Made by a program: the position numbers and the translations under genes. A stretch of 64,000 bases of DNA from JAKFWI01 sp031398975 (GTDB lineage Bacteria > Pseudomonadota > Alphaproteobacteria > Caulobacterales > Aquidulcibacteraceae), in the NCBI GenBank assembly GCA_031398975.1, contig JANNOI010000004.1:21002-85001 (forward strand), written 5' to 3'. The notes under the pieces were generated by a model. The model made no database searches, was not told the DNA's origin, and worked only from the letters and a program-made list of their open reading frames with translations. Positions 9,215 to 18,641 of this stretch are shown here, piece by piece; position 1 is the stretch's first letter; each line of letters opens with the position of its first letter.

Positions 9215-11479
9215 TCAATCGCCCTGGAATTTGCCCGTCTTGGAGAAGCCCTTGGGCGCGGCCTTGCCGCTTTGGGCGCGCTTGCCCAGCCAGTCGCGCC
9301 AGTCCGGCACCTGGCGCACCCTGCCGGCCGTGTCGATCCAGCAGAGGCCCTGCGCTTCTGAGAAGACAACCGCATCCAGCAGCCCGCCCTGGTGGCTGAG
9401 GAGCCCCGCTTTGTAGGTCTGCAGCCTGACGCCCTTGCCGCGCGCCATCTCCGGCAGTTCCGCCAGCGGGAAGACGAGCAATTTTCGGTCCCGCCCGATC
9501 ACGCCCACATGATCGCCGACCGCCGGCGCGCACACGCAGGCGCGCTCCTTGGAATCCACGCTCAGCACCTGCTTGCCCGAGCGCTTGGCCGCGATCAAAT
9601 CGTCCTCCGCGACGATAAAGCCATAGCCCTTGGCCCCCGCCACCAGCCTTTTCGCTCCCTCCTCGTACGGGAACATGGCGATCGGCTGATCCTCCTCGCC
9701 GAGATCGATCATCAGCCGGATCGGCTCGCCCGCGCCGCGCCCGCCGGGCAGCTTGTCGGCGCCGAGCGTAAAGACGCGCCCGTCCGAGGCCATGATCAGG
9801 ATCTTGTCGGTCGTCTGGCACTGGACGGCGAAGGCGGCGGCGTCCCCGTCCTTGAATTTGAGGCCCTCAAGATCGTCCACATGGCCTTTCAGGGCCCGGA
9901 TCCAGCCGCGCTCGGAGAGCACCACCGTCACCGGCTCGCGCACGATGAAGGCGTCGGCGCCGATCTCGGCCGCGGGCGGGGCCTGCGCGATCACGCTGCG
10001 GCGCGCGGCGCCGGCGCCGGCGGTGAAAATCTCGCGCGTCTTCTTCAAGTCTTCCGCCACCGCGCGCCATTGCTTCTTCGCATCCCCCGCGAGCGCCTGG
10101 AGGCGGGCCTGCTCCTCGCGGAGGGAGGCGTCTTCGCCGCGGATCTGCATCTCCTCGAGCTTGCGCAGCGCGCGCAGGCGCGTGTTGAGGATCGCCTCCG
10201 CCTGGGCCTCGTTCAGAGCGAAGCGCGCCATCAGGACGGGCTTGGGCTCGTCCTCCGCGCGGATGATGGCGATCACCTCGTCGAGGTTCAGATACGCGAC
10301 GAGCAGGCCCGCGAGGATCTCCAGCCGCGCCGCGATCTTGGCCAGCCGAAACAGCGCGCGCCGCACCAGCACCTCGCGGCGGTGCTCGAGGAAGGCCTGC
10401 AGCGCCTCCTTCAGCCCCATCACCCGCGGAATCTGGCGCGCATCGAGCACGTTCATGTTCAGCGGAAAGCGCTTTTCGAGCTCCGACAGCTTGAACAGGC
10501 TCTCCATCAACACGCTTGGCTCGACGGTGCGCGCCTTCGGCTCCAGCACGAGGCGGATCTGATCGGTGCTTTCGTCGCGGACATCGCCCAGCAGCGGGGC
10601 CTTTTTCGTCTCGATCAGCTCGGCCAGCGCTTCGATGAGCTTGGCCTTTTCCACCTGATAGGGGATTTCCGTCACCAGGACGCGCCAGCCGCCCCGCCCC
10701 AGATCCTCCACGCTCCATTTGGCGCGCACGCGGAAACCGCCGCGGCCGGTGGCGTAGGCTTCGCGGATCGCCTCGGCCGGCTCCACGAGCACGCCCCCGG
10801 TGGGGAAGTCCGGCCCCGGAACCACCCCCAGCAGCGCCTCGAGCCCCGCGTCCGGGCGCGCGAGCAGAAGGAGGCAGGCCTCGATCAGCTCGGCGGCGTT
10901 GTGGGGCGGGATGGAGGTCGCCATGCCCACCGCAATGCCCGAGGCGCCGTTGGCCAGAAGGTTCGGGAACGCCGCCGGCAGAACGACGGGCTCGCGGTCG
11001 GCGCCGTCATAGGTGGGGCGGAAATCGACGGCGTCTTCGTCTATTCCCTCGAGCAGCGCCTCCGCCGCGCGGGTCAGGCGGCTCTCGGTGTAGCGCATGG
11101 CGGCGGGGTTATCGCCGTCGATATTGCCGAAATTGCCCTGCCCGTCGATCAGGCGGTAGCGGATCGCGAAATCCTGCGCCAGGCGCACCATGGCGTCATA
11201 GATGCTCTGGTCGCCGTGGGGATGGAAATTGCCCATCACCTCGCCCACCACCTTGGCGGATTTTTTCTGCGCGTCCCCCGCGCCGAGGCCCATGCGGGAC
11301 ATGGCGTAGAGGATGCGCCGGTGCACGGGCTTCAGCCCGTCGCGCACATCCGGCAGGGCGCGGGCGGTGATGGTGGAAAGGGCGTAGGCCAAGTAGCGCT
11401 TGGAGAGCGCCTCGCCCAGCGGCTCCTCGATGATGCGCCCGCCTTCTGGCGCGGGGAGGGTGGTGTCGTCTTTCGCCAT
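9215..11479 (-). CDS. parC: DNA topoisomerase IV subunit A
   Basis: ParC decatenates daughter chromosomes together with ParE. The N-terminal breakage-reunion domain carries ALPDVRDGLKPVHRRILYAM, VVGEVMGNFHPHGD and AAMRYTESRLT, whose Tyr130 is the DNA-linking residue. RYTESRLT rather than the gyrase form RYTEARM, and a short C-terminal propeller without the GyrA box, favour ParC over GyrA. At 754 residues it is of normal ParC length. It is the last gene of the housekeeping block downstream of recO. Confidence 0.96.
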   Translation of the reverse strand: MAKDDTTLPAPEGGRIIEEPLGEALSKRYLAYALSTITARALPDVRDGLKPVHRRILYAMSRMGLGAGDAQKKSAKVVGEVMGNFHPHGDQSIYDAMVRLAQDFAIRYRLIDGQGNFGNIDGDNPAAMRYTESRLTRAAEALLEGIDEDAVDFRPTYDGADREPVVLPAAFPNLLANGASGIAVGMATSIPPHNAAELIEACLLLLARPDAGLEALLGVVPGPDFPTGGVLVEPAEAIREAYATGRGGFRVRAKWSVEDLGRGGWRVLVTEIPYQVEKAKLIEALAELIETKKAPLLGDVRDESTDQIRLVLEPKARTVEPSVLMESLFKLSELEKRFPLNMNVLDARQIPRVMGLKEALQAFLEHRREVLVRRALFRLAKIAARLEILAGLLVAYLNLDEVIAIIRAEDEPKPVLMARFALNEAQAEAILNTRLRALRKLEEMQIRGEDASLREEQARLQALAGDAKKQWRAVAEDLKKTREIFTAGAGAARRSVIAQAPPAAEIGADAFIVREPVTVVLSERGWIRALKGHVDDLEGLKFKDGDAAAFAVQCQTTDKILIMASDGRVFTLGADKLPGGRGAGEPIRLMIDLGEEDQPIAMFPYEEGAKRLVAGAKGYGFIVAEDDLIAAKRSGKQVLSVDSKERACVCAPAVGDHVGVIGRDRKLLVFPLAELPEMARGKGVRLQTYKAGLLSHQGGLLDAVVFSEAQGLCWIDTAGRVRQVPDWRDWLGKRAQSGKAAPKGFSKTGKFQGD

Positions 11480-11492
11480 GCCCCGCTTCTAC

Positions 11493-12227
11493 TCAGAGTC
11501 GCCCGCGATGGCCCAAGGCTTCGATGAGGCGCCGGCGCGCCTCCGGCATGCCCTGGCCGGCGCGGTCGAACAGGCGCAGCTCGAGGAAATGCCCGGCCAG
11601 GGCGAAGGCGTCCGCCACGTCCCCCGAAGCGATCGGGGCGGCTGAATCGGTGAGGAAGGGCGGCAGGCGCAGCAGCTTCTCGGCGAAGGGCGCGCCCGCC
11701 TCGCGGCTCGCCGCGCGCCCCGTGCGCGGGCTTACGAAGGCGAGATCGTGGCGCGCCCCGGTGAGCGCGCAGGCGCTGACATCGAGGCCGTAGCCCAGCT
11801 CCGCCAGCAGACCGAGCTCAAACCGGGTATAGAGCGCGGGCCACACCTCGGGCGCGGCGAGCGCCTCCATCAGCAGCGCCAGCGCGTCATAGAGGCCGGG
11901 ATAGGCTTGCCGCTCCGGCGCGCCCGCCCGCACCAGCGCCACCGCCGCGGACAAGCCCGCCGGCGCGGCGGGATCCTCGAGCGCGCGCGCGGCGTAAGCG
12001 GCGGCGAGTTCGATCGGGGAGAAAAAACCCAATTGGTCCCCCGTGCGCGCCTTCCACGTCACGCGCACCAGATTGCCGGCCTGCAGCACGGGCCGGCTCC
12101 GCCGGCTGATCCCCCCATGCACCATCGCCGCGACCCGCCCGTGCGTGCGGGTGAACAGCTCCGCGATCGCCCCGCTTTCCCCGAACGCGCGCGCCCCCAG
12201 CACCAGGCCCTCGTCGCTCCATTCCAT
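11493..12227 (-). CDS. recO: DNA repair protein RecO
   Basis: RecO helps load RecA on SSB-coated gaps in the RecF pathway. The protein opens with MEWSDEGLVLGARAFGESGAIAELFTR, an OB-fold N terminus typical of RecO, followed by HGGISRRSRPVLQAGN and a helical C-terminal half with LGLDV-like GYGLDVSACALTG. The Cys zinc ligands of some RecO proteins are reduced to a single visible Cys, as in other alphaproteobacteria. It lies between era and parC, its conserved alphaproteobacterial neighbours. Confidence 0.92.
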   Translation of the reverse strand: MEWSDEGLVLGARAFGESGAIAELFTRTHGRVAAMVHGGISRRSRPVLQAGNLVRVTWKARTGDQLGFFSPIELAAAYAARALEDPAAPAGLSAAVALVRAGAPERQAYPGLYDALALLMEALAAPEVWPALYTRFELGLLAELGYGLDVSACALTGARHDLAFVSPRTGRAASREAGAPFAEKLLRLPPFLTDSAAPIASGDVADAFALAGHFLELRLFDRAGQGMPEARRRLIEALGHRGRL

Positions 12228-12258
12228 GGCTCAGCGCCGGCGGGCGGGCGTGTGCGGC

Positions 12259-13167
12259 TCACGCATCCCAATCGAGCCCCATCTCGCGATAGCGGGCGCG
12301 GTCCTCGCTCCAGCCCTCGCGGACCTTGACGTGCAGGAACAAGTGGATGCGCTTGTCGAGCAGGGCTTCGAGCTCCTGGCGCGCGGCCTGGCTGATAGCC
12401 TTGATCACCGCGCCGTTTTCGCCGATGGCGATCTTGCGCTGGCTCTCGCGCGCGACGTAGAGCGTCTGCTCCACACGGGCCGAGCCGTCGCGACGCTCGG
12501 TCCAGCTATCGGTCTCGACAGTGGCTTCGTAGGGAAGCTCGTCGTGCAGGCGCAGCATCATCTTTTCGCGGGTGATCTCGGCGGCGAGCAGGCGGGCGGG
12601 GATGTCGGCGGTCTGGTCTTCAGGGAAGAGCCAGGGGCCAGGCGGGGCGTGGGCGGCGAGGTGGGCGGCGAGATCCTCCACCCCGTCCCCGGTCAGGGCC
12701 GAGATCATGAACACCTCCCCATAGGTTCCCGCCGCGTGCAGGTCCCGGGCGAGCGCGAGCAGGTCCTGGCGGGGCAGCGCGTCGATCTTGTTCAGCGCCA
12801 GGATGGCGGGGCGGGACGTGCGTTTCAGCGCCTCGATGATCCGGGCCACGTCCTCGCTTGCGCCCTTGACCGCGTCCACCAGGTGCACCACCGCATCGGC
12901 CCCGCCCGCGCCCGTCCAGGCGGCGGCGACCATGGCGCGGTCCAGCCGCCGGCGGGGGGCGAACACGCCGGGCGTGTCGATCAGCACCAATTGGGCGGCC
13001 CCCCGCATCGCCACCCCCCGCACCGGGGCGCGGGTGGTCTGGACCTTGTGGGTCACGATCGAGACCTTGGCCCCGACCAGGCGGTTCACCAGCGTGGATT
13101 TTCCCGCATTGGGCGCGCCGATCACGGCGACGATCGCACACCGGGTCTCCGATGCGGGATCAGACAT
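12259..13167 (-). CDS. era: GTPase Era
   Basis: Era is an essential GTPase that binds the 3' end of 16S rRNA during small-subunit maturation. G1 is GAPNAGKST (residues 17-25), G3 is DTPG, and G4 is NKID. The C-terminal KH domain contains ENGAVIKAISQAARQELE followed by VHLFLHVKV-like IHLFLHVKVREGW. The start overlaps the rnc stop by 8 bases, consistent with the rnc-era coupling seen in many bacteria. Confidence 0.96.
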   Translation of the reverse strand: MSDPASETRCAIVAVIGAPNAGKSTLVNRLVGAKVSIVTHKVQTTRAPVRGVAMRGAAQLVLIDTPGVFAPRRRLDRAMVAAAWTGAGGADAVVHLVDAVKGASEDVARIIEALKRTSRPAILALNKIDALPRQDLLALARDLHAAGTYGEVFMISALTGDGVEDLAAHLAAHAPPGPWLFPEDQTADIPARLLAAEITREKMMLRLHDELPYEATVETDSWTERRDGSARVEQTLYVARESQRKIAIGENGAVIKAISQAARQELEALLDKRIHLFLHVKVREGWSEDRARYREMGLDWDA

Positions 13168-13867
13168 CGACGCCCGCCGCTTTCAGCAGCGCGAGCGCGG
13201 CCGCCCGCTCCGCACAGCGTTTGGAGCCCCCCGTCCCGCGCGCGCTCGCCGCGCCAGCCACCGCAACCTCCACCTCGAACAGCGGGGCGTGGTCGGGGCC
13301 CGAGCGCGCAAGCACCTTGTAAGCCGGCTGGCCCCGCCGCGTGGCGGCCGCCCATTCCTGCAGCACGGTTTTGGCGTCACGCGGGGCGCGAACCACGTCG
13401 GCGAACTCGGCCTGCCAATAGGTTTCGATGAAATCGCGCGCCGCCTTCAGCCCGCCGTCCAGATAGAGCGCCGCGAGCACCGCCTCGCAGGCGTCCGCGA
13501 GGATCGTGTCCTTGTCGCGCCCGCCGCCCTCCTGCTCGGAGCGGGACAGGATCAGCGCCTCGCCGAGGCCCGCCCGGCGGGCGGCGCGCGCGCAGGCGGC
13601 CTTGGAAACGAGCGCGTTGAGGCGCGGCGCGAGCCCGCTTTCGCCCTCGTCCGGGTAATCGCGGAACAGCCGCTCCGCCACGATCAACCCGAGCACCCGA
13701 TCGCCGAGGAATTCCAGCCGCTCGTTATTGACCTCCCCGGTGCTCGAATGGGTGAGCGCGCGCGCCAAGAGGTCCGATTTGCGGAACGCCCGCCCGACGC
13801 GCTTTTCCAGCCGCTTGCCGACGTCTTTCTCCAGGCCGTGGGCCTCGCGTTTGGCGTTTGCGCTCAA
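13160..13867 (-). CDS. rnc: Ribonuclease III
   Basis: RNase III cleaves double-stranded RNA in rRNA processing and regulation. The signature NERLEFLGDRVLGL is at residues 49-62, giving the catalytic acidic residues; a second acidic cluster is DTILADACEAVLAALYLDGG. The C-terminal dsRNA-binding domain starts near KTVLQEWA and ends GGSKRCAERAAALALL. Its start overlaps the lepB stop by 4 bases (13864-13867), and its stop overlaps the era start. Confidence 0.96.
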   Translation of the reverse strand: MSANAKREAHGLEKDVGKRLEKRVGRAFRKSDLLARALTHSSTGEVNNERLEFLGDRVLGLIVAERLFRDYPDEGESGLAPRLNALVSKAACARAARRAGLGEALILSRSEQEGGGRDKDTILADACEAVLAALYLDGGLKAARDFIETYWQAEFADVVRAPRDAKTVLQEWAAATRRGQPAYKVLARSGPDHAPLFEVEVAVAGAASARGTGGSKRCAERAAALALLKAAGVDV

Positions 13868-14625
13868 TCCGGGCTCTTCAGGAACCGGTCGGTGCGGAAG
13901 CCGGTGATCATCGTCCAGGGTTTGAACAGGGTCGTGGAGGGATCGAACGAGGCCGCCACCAGCTGGGCGTGGCCCACCAGATTGTCGAACGGCACATAGC
14001 CCACTTCGGAGAGCACGCGGCTGTCGGCGGAATTGTCCCGGTCGTCGCCCATGAAGAAGTAGCGGCCTTCGGGCACTTCGTAGATCGGAGTGTTGTCGTA
14101 GCGGCTCTCGGGGTCGCGATCGAAGGTCACATAGCTTGCGCCATTGGGCAGCGTCTCGCGATAGGCCTGAATCTGCACCAGGAAGCCGCTCTCTTCGCGG
14201 AAGGTGCGAAGGCCCAGGGATTCCCGCTGGACGGGGCGTCCGTTCAGGTAGAGCACCCCGTCGCGCATCTGGATCTCATCGCCGGGCATGCCGATCAGGC
14301 GCTTCACGAGGTCCTTGTCGGCCTGGGGTTCGGGGCGGAACACCACGATGTCCCCGGGCTCGGGCTGGCGCGCGAACAGGCGCCCCTTCGGCCAGCCGAA
14401 ATTCAGCGGCTCGGTGGAGAAGCGGCTATAGCCGTAGCTCCACTTGGTCACGAGGATGTAATCGCCCACCAGCAGTGTGGGCTGCATCGAGCCCGACGGG
14501 ATGCTGAACGGCTGGGCGATGGCGAAGCGGATGCCCAGCGCCAACAGCAGCGCGTAGATCACGGTTCGGACATTCTCCCAAAGCACGTTCTGTGAGCTCC
14601 GATCGTGAGCGGCAATCGATGTCAT
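13864..14625 (-). CDS. lepB: Signal peptidase I
   Basis: LepB removes signal peptides at the outer face of the inner membrane. The membrane anchor VIYALLLALGIRFAIAQPF is followed by IPSGSMQPTL with the catalytic Ser, then DLVKRLIGMPGDEI with the general-base Lys, and GDDRDNSADSR, all box motifs of the family. I place the start at the ATG at 14625 (253 residues); a longer frame to 14694 would run into acpS. It sits directly downstream of acpS and upstream of rnc. Confidence 0.94.
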   Translation of the reverse strand: MTSIAAHDRSSQNVLWENVRTVIYALLLALGIRFAIAQPFSIPSGSMQPTLLVGDYILVTKWSYGYSRFSTEPLNFGWPKGRLFARQPEPGDIVVFRPEPQADKDLVKRLIGMPGDEIQMRDGVLYLNGRPVQRESLGLRTFREESGFLVQIQAYRETLPNGASYVTFDRDPESRYDNTPIYEVPEGRYFFMGDDRDNSADSRVLSEVGYVPFDNLVGHAQLVAASFDPSTTLFKPWTMITGFRTDRFLKSPD

Positions 14626-14662
14626 GGGCTGTCCAAATCTAGGGGCCGGCGGATCGCGTGCG

Positions 14663-15064
14663 TCAGCCGACTTTTTCGGCCGAAAGGATGACAAAAGCCT
14701 GAGCCAGCGGGAAGTCGTCGGTCATGCTTAGGTGTACGCTAGTGCTATAGCCCGGGGGCGTGAGCGCCGCCAGCCGCGCCGCCGCGCCGCCCGTGAGCGT
14801 CATGCCCGGCTGGCCCGAGGCGCTGTTGGCCACCTGCATGTCCCGCCAGAACACCCCGCGCGCCAGGCCTGTTCCGAGCGCCTTGGCGCAGGCCTCCTTG
14901 GCGGCGAAGCGCTTGGCGTAGGTGGCGGCGGGGTCGCGCTTGGCGCGGGCGCGCGCGCTCTCGACCTCGGTGAAGCAGCGCCGCTCGAAACGCTCCCCGT
15001 GGCGCTCCAGCGCGCGGGCGATGCGGCGGATGTCGATCAGATCGGTTCCGACGCCCACGATCAT
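14663..15064 (-). CDS. acpS: Holo-[acyl-carrier-protein] synthase
   Basis: AcpS attaches the phosphopantetheine arm of coenzyme A to apo-ACP. The N terminus MIVGVGTDLIDIRRI carries the magnesium-binding Asp, and KRFAAKEACAKALG holds the second conserved Glu. Length (133 residues) is normal. The ATG at 15064 overlaps the pdxJ stop as ATGA. A longer in-frame reading into pdxJ exists but makes no sense. Confidence 0.95.
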   Translation of the reverse strand: MIVGVGTDLIDIRRIARALERHGERFERRCFTEVESARARAKRDPAATYAKRFAAKEACAKALGTGLARGVFWRDMQVANSASGQPGMTLTGGAAARLAALTPPGYSTSVHLSMTDDFPLAQAFVILSAEKVG

Positions 15065-15795
15065 GCGCGCGCCGCCGCCATCAGCGCCTTCATGCGCCCC
15101 ACCGCCTCGCCAAGCCCCAGAAAGATCGCCTCCCCGATCAGGAAATGCCCGATATTGAGTTCCTGCAGCTCCGGGATCGCCGCGACCGCCGTCACGGTGT
15201 TGAAATCGATGCCGTGGCCCGCGTGCATCTCCAGCCCCAGCGCCTGCCCGCGCCTTGCCGCCTCGGTAAGCGCCGCAAGCGCGGCCCGCCCGTCCCGCCC
15301 ATGCGCGACCGCCTCGCAATAGGCGCCGGTATGCAGCTCCACCACCGGCGCGCCAAGCGCGGCCACCGCCTCGATCTGGGGGATCTCGGGATCGAGGAAG
15401 AGCGAGACCCGGCAGCCCGCTTCACGGAGCGCGTGCACATAAGGCGCGATCCGCGCGCTTTGGCCGGCGGCGTCGAGGCCGCCCTCGGTCGTGCGCTCGG
15501 CCCGCCGCTCGGGCACCAGGCACACCGCGTGCGGGCGGGCTTTGAGCGCGATGGCCAGCATGTCCGGCGCGCACGCCATCTCCAGATTGATGGGCAGGCC
15601 GACAGCGCCCGCCAGGCGCGCCAGATCCTCCTCCCGCACATGGCGGCGATCCTCGCGCACATGCAGGGTGATCCCGTCCGCCCCGGCCGCGGCCGCGACC
15701 TGGGCTGCGCGCACGGGATCGGGATGGCGCCCGCCGCGGGCGTTGCGGATCGTGGCCACGTGATCGATGTTTACGCCGAGGCGGAGCCGGCTCAT
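15061..15795 (-). CDS. pdxJ: Pyridoxine 5'-phosphate synthase
   Basis: PdxJ condenses 1-deoxyxylulose 5-phosphate with 3-amino-2-oxopropyl phosphate to give pyridoxine 5'-phosphate. The protein starts RLRLGVNIDHVATIRNARGG, a strong family signature, with the catalytic Glu-containing INLEMACAPDML, VCLVPERRAERTTEGG, VELHTGAYCEA and HAGHGIDFNTV. It is 244 residues long. Its ATG overlaps the pyrE stop and its stop overlaps the acpS start, a tightly coupled pair of junctions. Confidence 0.96.
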   Translation of the reverse strand: MSRLRLGVNIDHVATIRNARGGRHPDPVRAAQVAAAAGADGITLHVREDRRHVREEDLARLAGAVGLPINLEMACAPDMLAIALKARPHAVCLVPERRAERTTEGGLDAAGQSARIAPYVHALREAGCRVSLFLDPEIPQIEAVAALGAPVVELHTGAYCEAVAHGRDGRAALAALTEAARRGQALGLEMHAGHGIDFNTVTAVAAIPELQELNIGHFLIGEAIFLGLGEAVGRMKALMAAARA

Positions 15796-16376
15796 CCCGC
15801 AAGGCCCCGGCTGCCGGGCTTGACCGGCGCGAGCGCCTGCAGCGCGGGGGGCAGGGCGTCGGGCGCATAGGAGGGCGCGTCCACCGCCGCCAGGGAAACA
15901 AGCGGAACCCCCACCTCTGCCGCGCCGCCGGACCGGTCGATCAGGCAGGCCGCGCCTAGGATCCGCCCCGGCGCGCCCTCGAGCGCGGCGAGGCATTCGC
16001 GCAAGGAAAGCCCGGTGGTGATCACGTCCTCCACCACCACCACCCGCGCGCCCGCGGGGATGGAGAAGCCGCGCCGGAGCCGGAAGGCCCCGCCTTCGCG
16101 CTCCACGAACAGCGCCTTCGCGCCCAGATGGCGGGCGGTCTCGTAGCCCGGAATGATCGCCCCCACGGCCGGGGAGACGACCACGTCCACCGCCCCGAAG
16201 GCTGCGTTGATTTTGGCCGCGAGCGCCCGGCACAGCGGCTCCGTGCGCGCCGGATCCTGAAACACGAACGCCTTCTGGAAGAACACCCCGCTATGGCGGC
16301 CCGAGGAGAGGATGAAATGGCCCTCCAGCAGCGCGCCGGCGGCGCGGAATTCGGCGAGCACTTCGTCCTGGCCCAT
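15792..16376 (-). CDS. pyrE: Orotate phosphoribosyltransferase
   Basis: PyrE joins orotate with PRPP to make OMP in pyrimidine synthesis. Family segments seen: FILSSGRHSGVFFQKA, VVVSPAVGAIIPGYETAR, and the PRPP loop VVVVEDVITTGLS. I choose the ATG at 16376 (MGQDEVLAEFRAAGALLEGHF) because homologues begin there. A GTG at 16412 overlaps the rsh stop as GTGA and would add 12 residues, so translational coupling from that codon is the alternative. Confidence 0.93.
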   Translation of the reverse strand: MGQDEVLAEFRAAGALLEGHFILSSGRHSGVFFQKAFVFQDPARTEPLCRALAAKINAAFGAVDVVVSPAVGAIIPGYETARHLGAKALFVEREGGAFRLRRGFSIPAGARVVVVEDVITTGLSLRECLAALEGAPGRILGAACLIDRSGGAAEVGVPLVSLAAVDAPSYAPDALPPALQALAPVKPGSRGLAG

Positions 16377-16408
16377 GGCCCCGCTCCCGCTCTGCGCCCG
16401 CGCCCCGC

Positions 16409-18637
16409 TCACCCGCGGACCCGCACGACCTCGCGCGCGGCCTTGGAGGTGCGCATGGCGGCGACGATGTTGGTCAAGTGGCGCACGTCGGCGACCTCGA
16501 TGTCGAAGCTGAAATCGAAGAATTCGGGCGAGCGGCGCATGGTGGCCACGTTCAGGATGTCGCCCTCATGCTCGGCGATGATGCGGCACAATTGCGCCAG
16601 CGCCCCGCGGGTATTCTCCACCGTGGCCACGATCCGCCCGGTGGCCAGAGCGTGGCGGCGCGCCTCCTCCGTCCAGCCCAGATCGATCCATTCCCCGCCC
16701 TCTTGCTCGAGCGCCTCCAGGCGCTCGCAATCGATCGTGTGCACCATTACGCCCTGGCCCGGCGCCTGCACGCCCACGATCCGGTCCCCCGGGATCGGCC
16801 AGCAGCATTCCGCGAAATGGAGGCTGACGCCCGCCGTCAAACCCCCGCCCTGCACGTAGAGCCGGGCGCGGCCGGGATGGATGGGGCTGCGGGCCTCCTC
16901 GGCGCGGGCCTTGGCCGCCAGGCCCGGGAACGCCGCCACCGCCACCGCCGAGCCCCGCACCTGCCCCTCGCCCACGGCGGCGAATAGATTGGCCTCGCTG
17001 TCATAGCCCAGCCGGGCCACGGCCTCCGCCAGCGCCACATCGGCGAGCTCGTGGCCGTACCGGTGGAAAGATTGCGCCACCAGATCGCGGCCCAGCCGCT
17101 CGAATTCCTCCCGCCGGGCCAGCCGCTCCAGCCGGCGCTGGGCGGATTTGGCCCGCCCGGTCTTGGTGAGGGAGGCCCAGCCGGGAACCGGCGCCGCGCG
17201 CTCGGCGCGCAGGATGTCCACCACGTCCCCATTATGCAGGGCCGTGCGCAGCGGGCGCTCCTGGCCGTTCACCCGGCACCCCACCGTCGTGTCCCCGATA
17301 TCGGAATGGACGGCGTAGGCGAAATCCAGCGGCGTCGCCCCCTGCGGCAGCGCGATCAGCCGCCCCTTCGGCGTGAAGGCGAAGACGTGGTCCTGGTACA
17401 TTTCGAGCTTCGCGTGCTCGAGAAACTCGTCCGGATCGCCGCCATGCTCGACGATCTCCAGAAGCGCGCGCACCGCCTCGCGCGCATCGAGGCCCTTGGA
17501 GGCGGAGCCTTCGGCGTCGAAGCCATAGGCTTCGTTCTTGTAGCGCCAGTGCGCGGCCACGCCGAGTTCGGCGATATCGTCCATCTCCTCGGTGCGGATC
17601 TGGATTTCGACGCGCACATTGCCCGGCCCGATCACGGTGGTGTGGATCGAGCGATAGCCGTTGGGCTTCGGGTTGGAGATGTAATCCTCGAACGCCTCAG
17701 GCACGACGCGCCACGTCTGGTGGATGGCGCCGAGCGCGCGGTAGCACTCGTCGGCGCTGGGCAGGATGGCGCGAAAGGCGTAGATGTCGGCCAGGTCGGA
17801 GAATTGCACGCTCTTGCGCTGCAGCTTGCGCCAGATCGAATAGGGCTGCTTCTCGCGGCCATAGAGGCGCGCGCTCACCCCGCCGGCCTGCAATTTATCC
17901 CCCAGCGTACGCGTGATCTGGGCGACATTGGCGCCCTTCTCGGCGCGCAGCCACGCAAGGCGCGCCCGGATCGCCGCGCACGCCTCGGGATAGGCCTCCT
18001 CGAACGCCGCTTCCTCCAGCTCGCTCGACATCCGGTCCATGCCGATGCGCCGGGCCAGGGGGGCGTAGATATCGAGCGTCTCGTGCGCGATGCGGCGGCG
18101 CTTGTCGGGATTGGGCAGGTGGGAGAGCGTGCGCATATTGTGCAGCCGGTCCGCGAGCTTCACGAGGAGGACGCGCACGTCCTTCGCCAAGGCGAGCAGG
18201 AATTTCTGCAGATTGGCGGCTTGGGTGTTCTGGTCGGGCGAGAGTTCAAGGCGAGAGAGCTTCGTCACCCCCTCCACCAAAGCCGCGATCGGCTCGCCGA
18301 ACATCTGGGCGATCTGCTCGCGGGTGACCTCGGTGTCCTCGATCGTATCGTGCAGCAGGCCGGCGACGATGGTGGCCGCGTCCAGGCGATACTCGGTGAG
18401 GATGCCCGCGACCTCGATCGGGTGCGCGAAATAGGGATCGCCCGAATGGCGCTTCTGCGCCCCGTGCATCACGGTGGCGAACACATAGGCCTTGTTGATC
18501 AGCGCCTCGTCGACGCCCGGATCATAGGCGCGGATGCGCTCCACCAGCTCGAACTGGCGTAGAAAGCGGGCGCGTTGGGGGGCCGGCGGCTCAACCGGGC
18601 GCGGGGGCGGGGGCGCAGCGATCAGATCGGCGCCCAT
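16409..18637 (-). CDS. rsh: Bifunctional (p)ppGpp synthetase/hydrolase (RSH)
   Basis: The single long RelA/SpoT homologue of alphaproteobacteria makes and degrades the alarmone ppGpp. It carries the HD hydrolase motif (HDTIEDTEVT), a synthetase domain (YRSIHTTVIGP, EIQIRTEEMDDIAE), a TGS domain (FAFTPKGRLIALPQGATPLDFAY) and a C-terminal ACT domain (RIIAEHEGDILNVAT). Intact motifs in both active sites support bifunctionality. At 742 residues it is full length. It starts 4 bases after the rpoZ stop. Confidence 0.95.
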   Translation of the reverse strand: MGADLIAAPPPPRPVEPPAPQRARFLRQFELVERIRAYDPGVDEALINKAYVFATVMHGAQKRHSGDPYFAHPIEVAGILTEYRLDAATIVAGLLHDTIEDTEVTREQIAQMFGEPIAALVEGVTKLSRLELSPDQNTQAANLQKFLLALAKDVRVLLVKLADRLHNMRTLSHLPNPDKRRRIAHETLDIYAPLARRIGMDRMSSELEEAAFEEAYPEACAAIRARLAWLRAEKGANVAQITRTLGDKLQAGGVSARLYGREKQPYSIWRKLQRKSVQFSDLADIYAFRAILPSADECYRALGAIHQTWRVVPEAFEDYISNPKPNGYRSIHTTVIGPGNVRVEIQIRTEEMDDIAELGVAAHWRYKNEAYGFDAEGSASKGLDAREAVRALLEIVEHGGDPDEFLEHAKLEMYQDHVFAFTPKGRLIALPQGATPLDFAYAVHSDIGDTTVGCRVNGQERPLRTALHNGDVVDILRAERAAPVPGWASLTKTGRAKSAQRRLERLARREEFERLGRDLVAQSFHRYGHELADVALAEAVARLGYDSEANLFAAVGEGQVRGSAVAVAAFPGLAAKARAEEARSPIHPGRARLYVQGGGLTAGVSLHFAECCWPIPGDRIVGVQAPGQGVMVHTIDCERLEALEQEGGEWIDLGWTEEARRHALATGRIVATVENTRGALAQLCRIIAEHEGDILNVATMRRSPEFFDFSFDIEVADVRHLTNIVAAMRTSKAAREVVRVRG

Positions 18638-18641
18638 GGCC

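Noticed and set aside
9392..11527. A 711-codon plus-strand frame opposite parC
   Set aside because: Same antisense pattern; parC has the complete family signature on the other strand.
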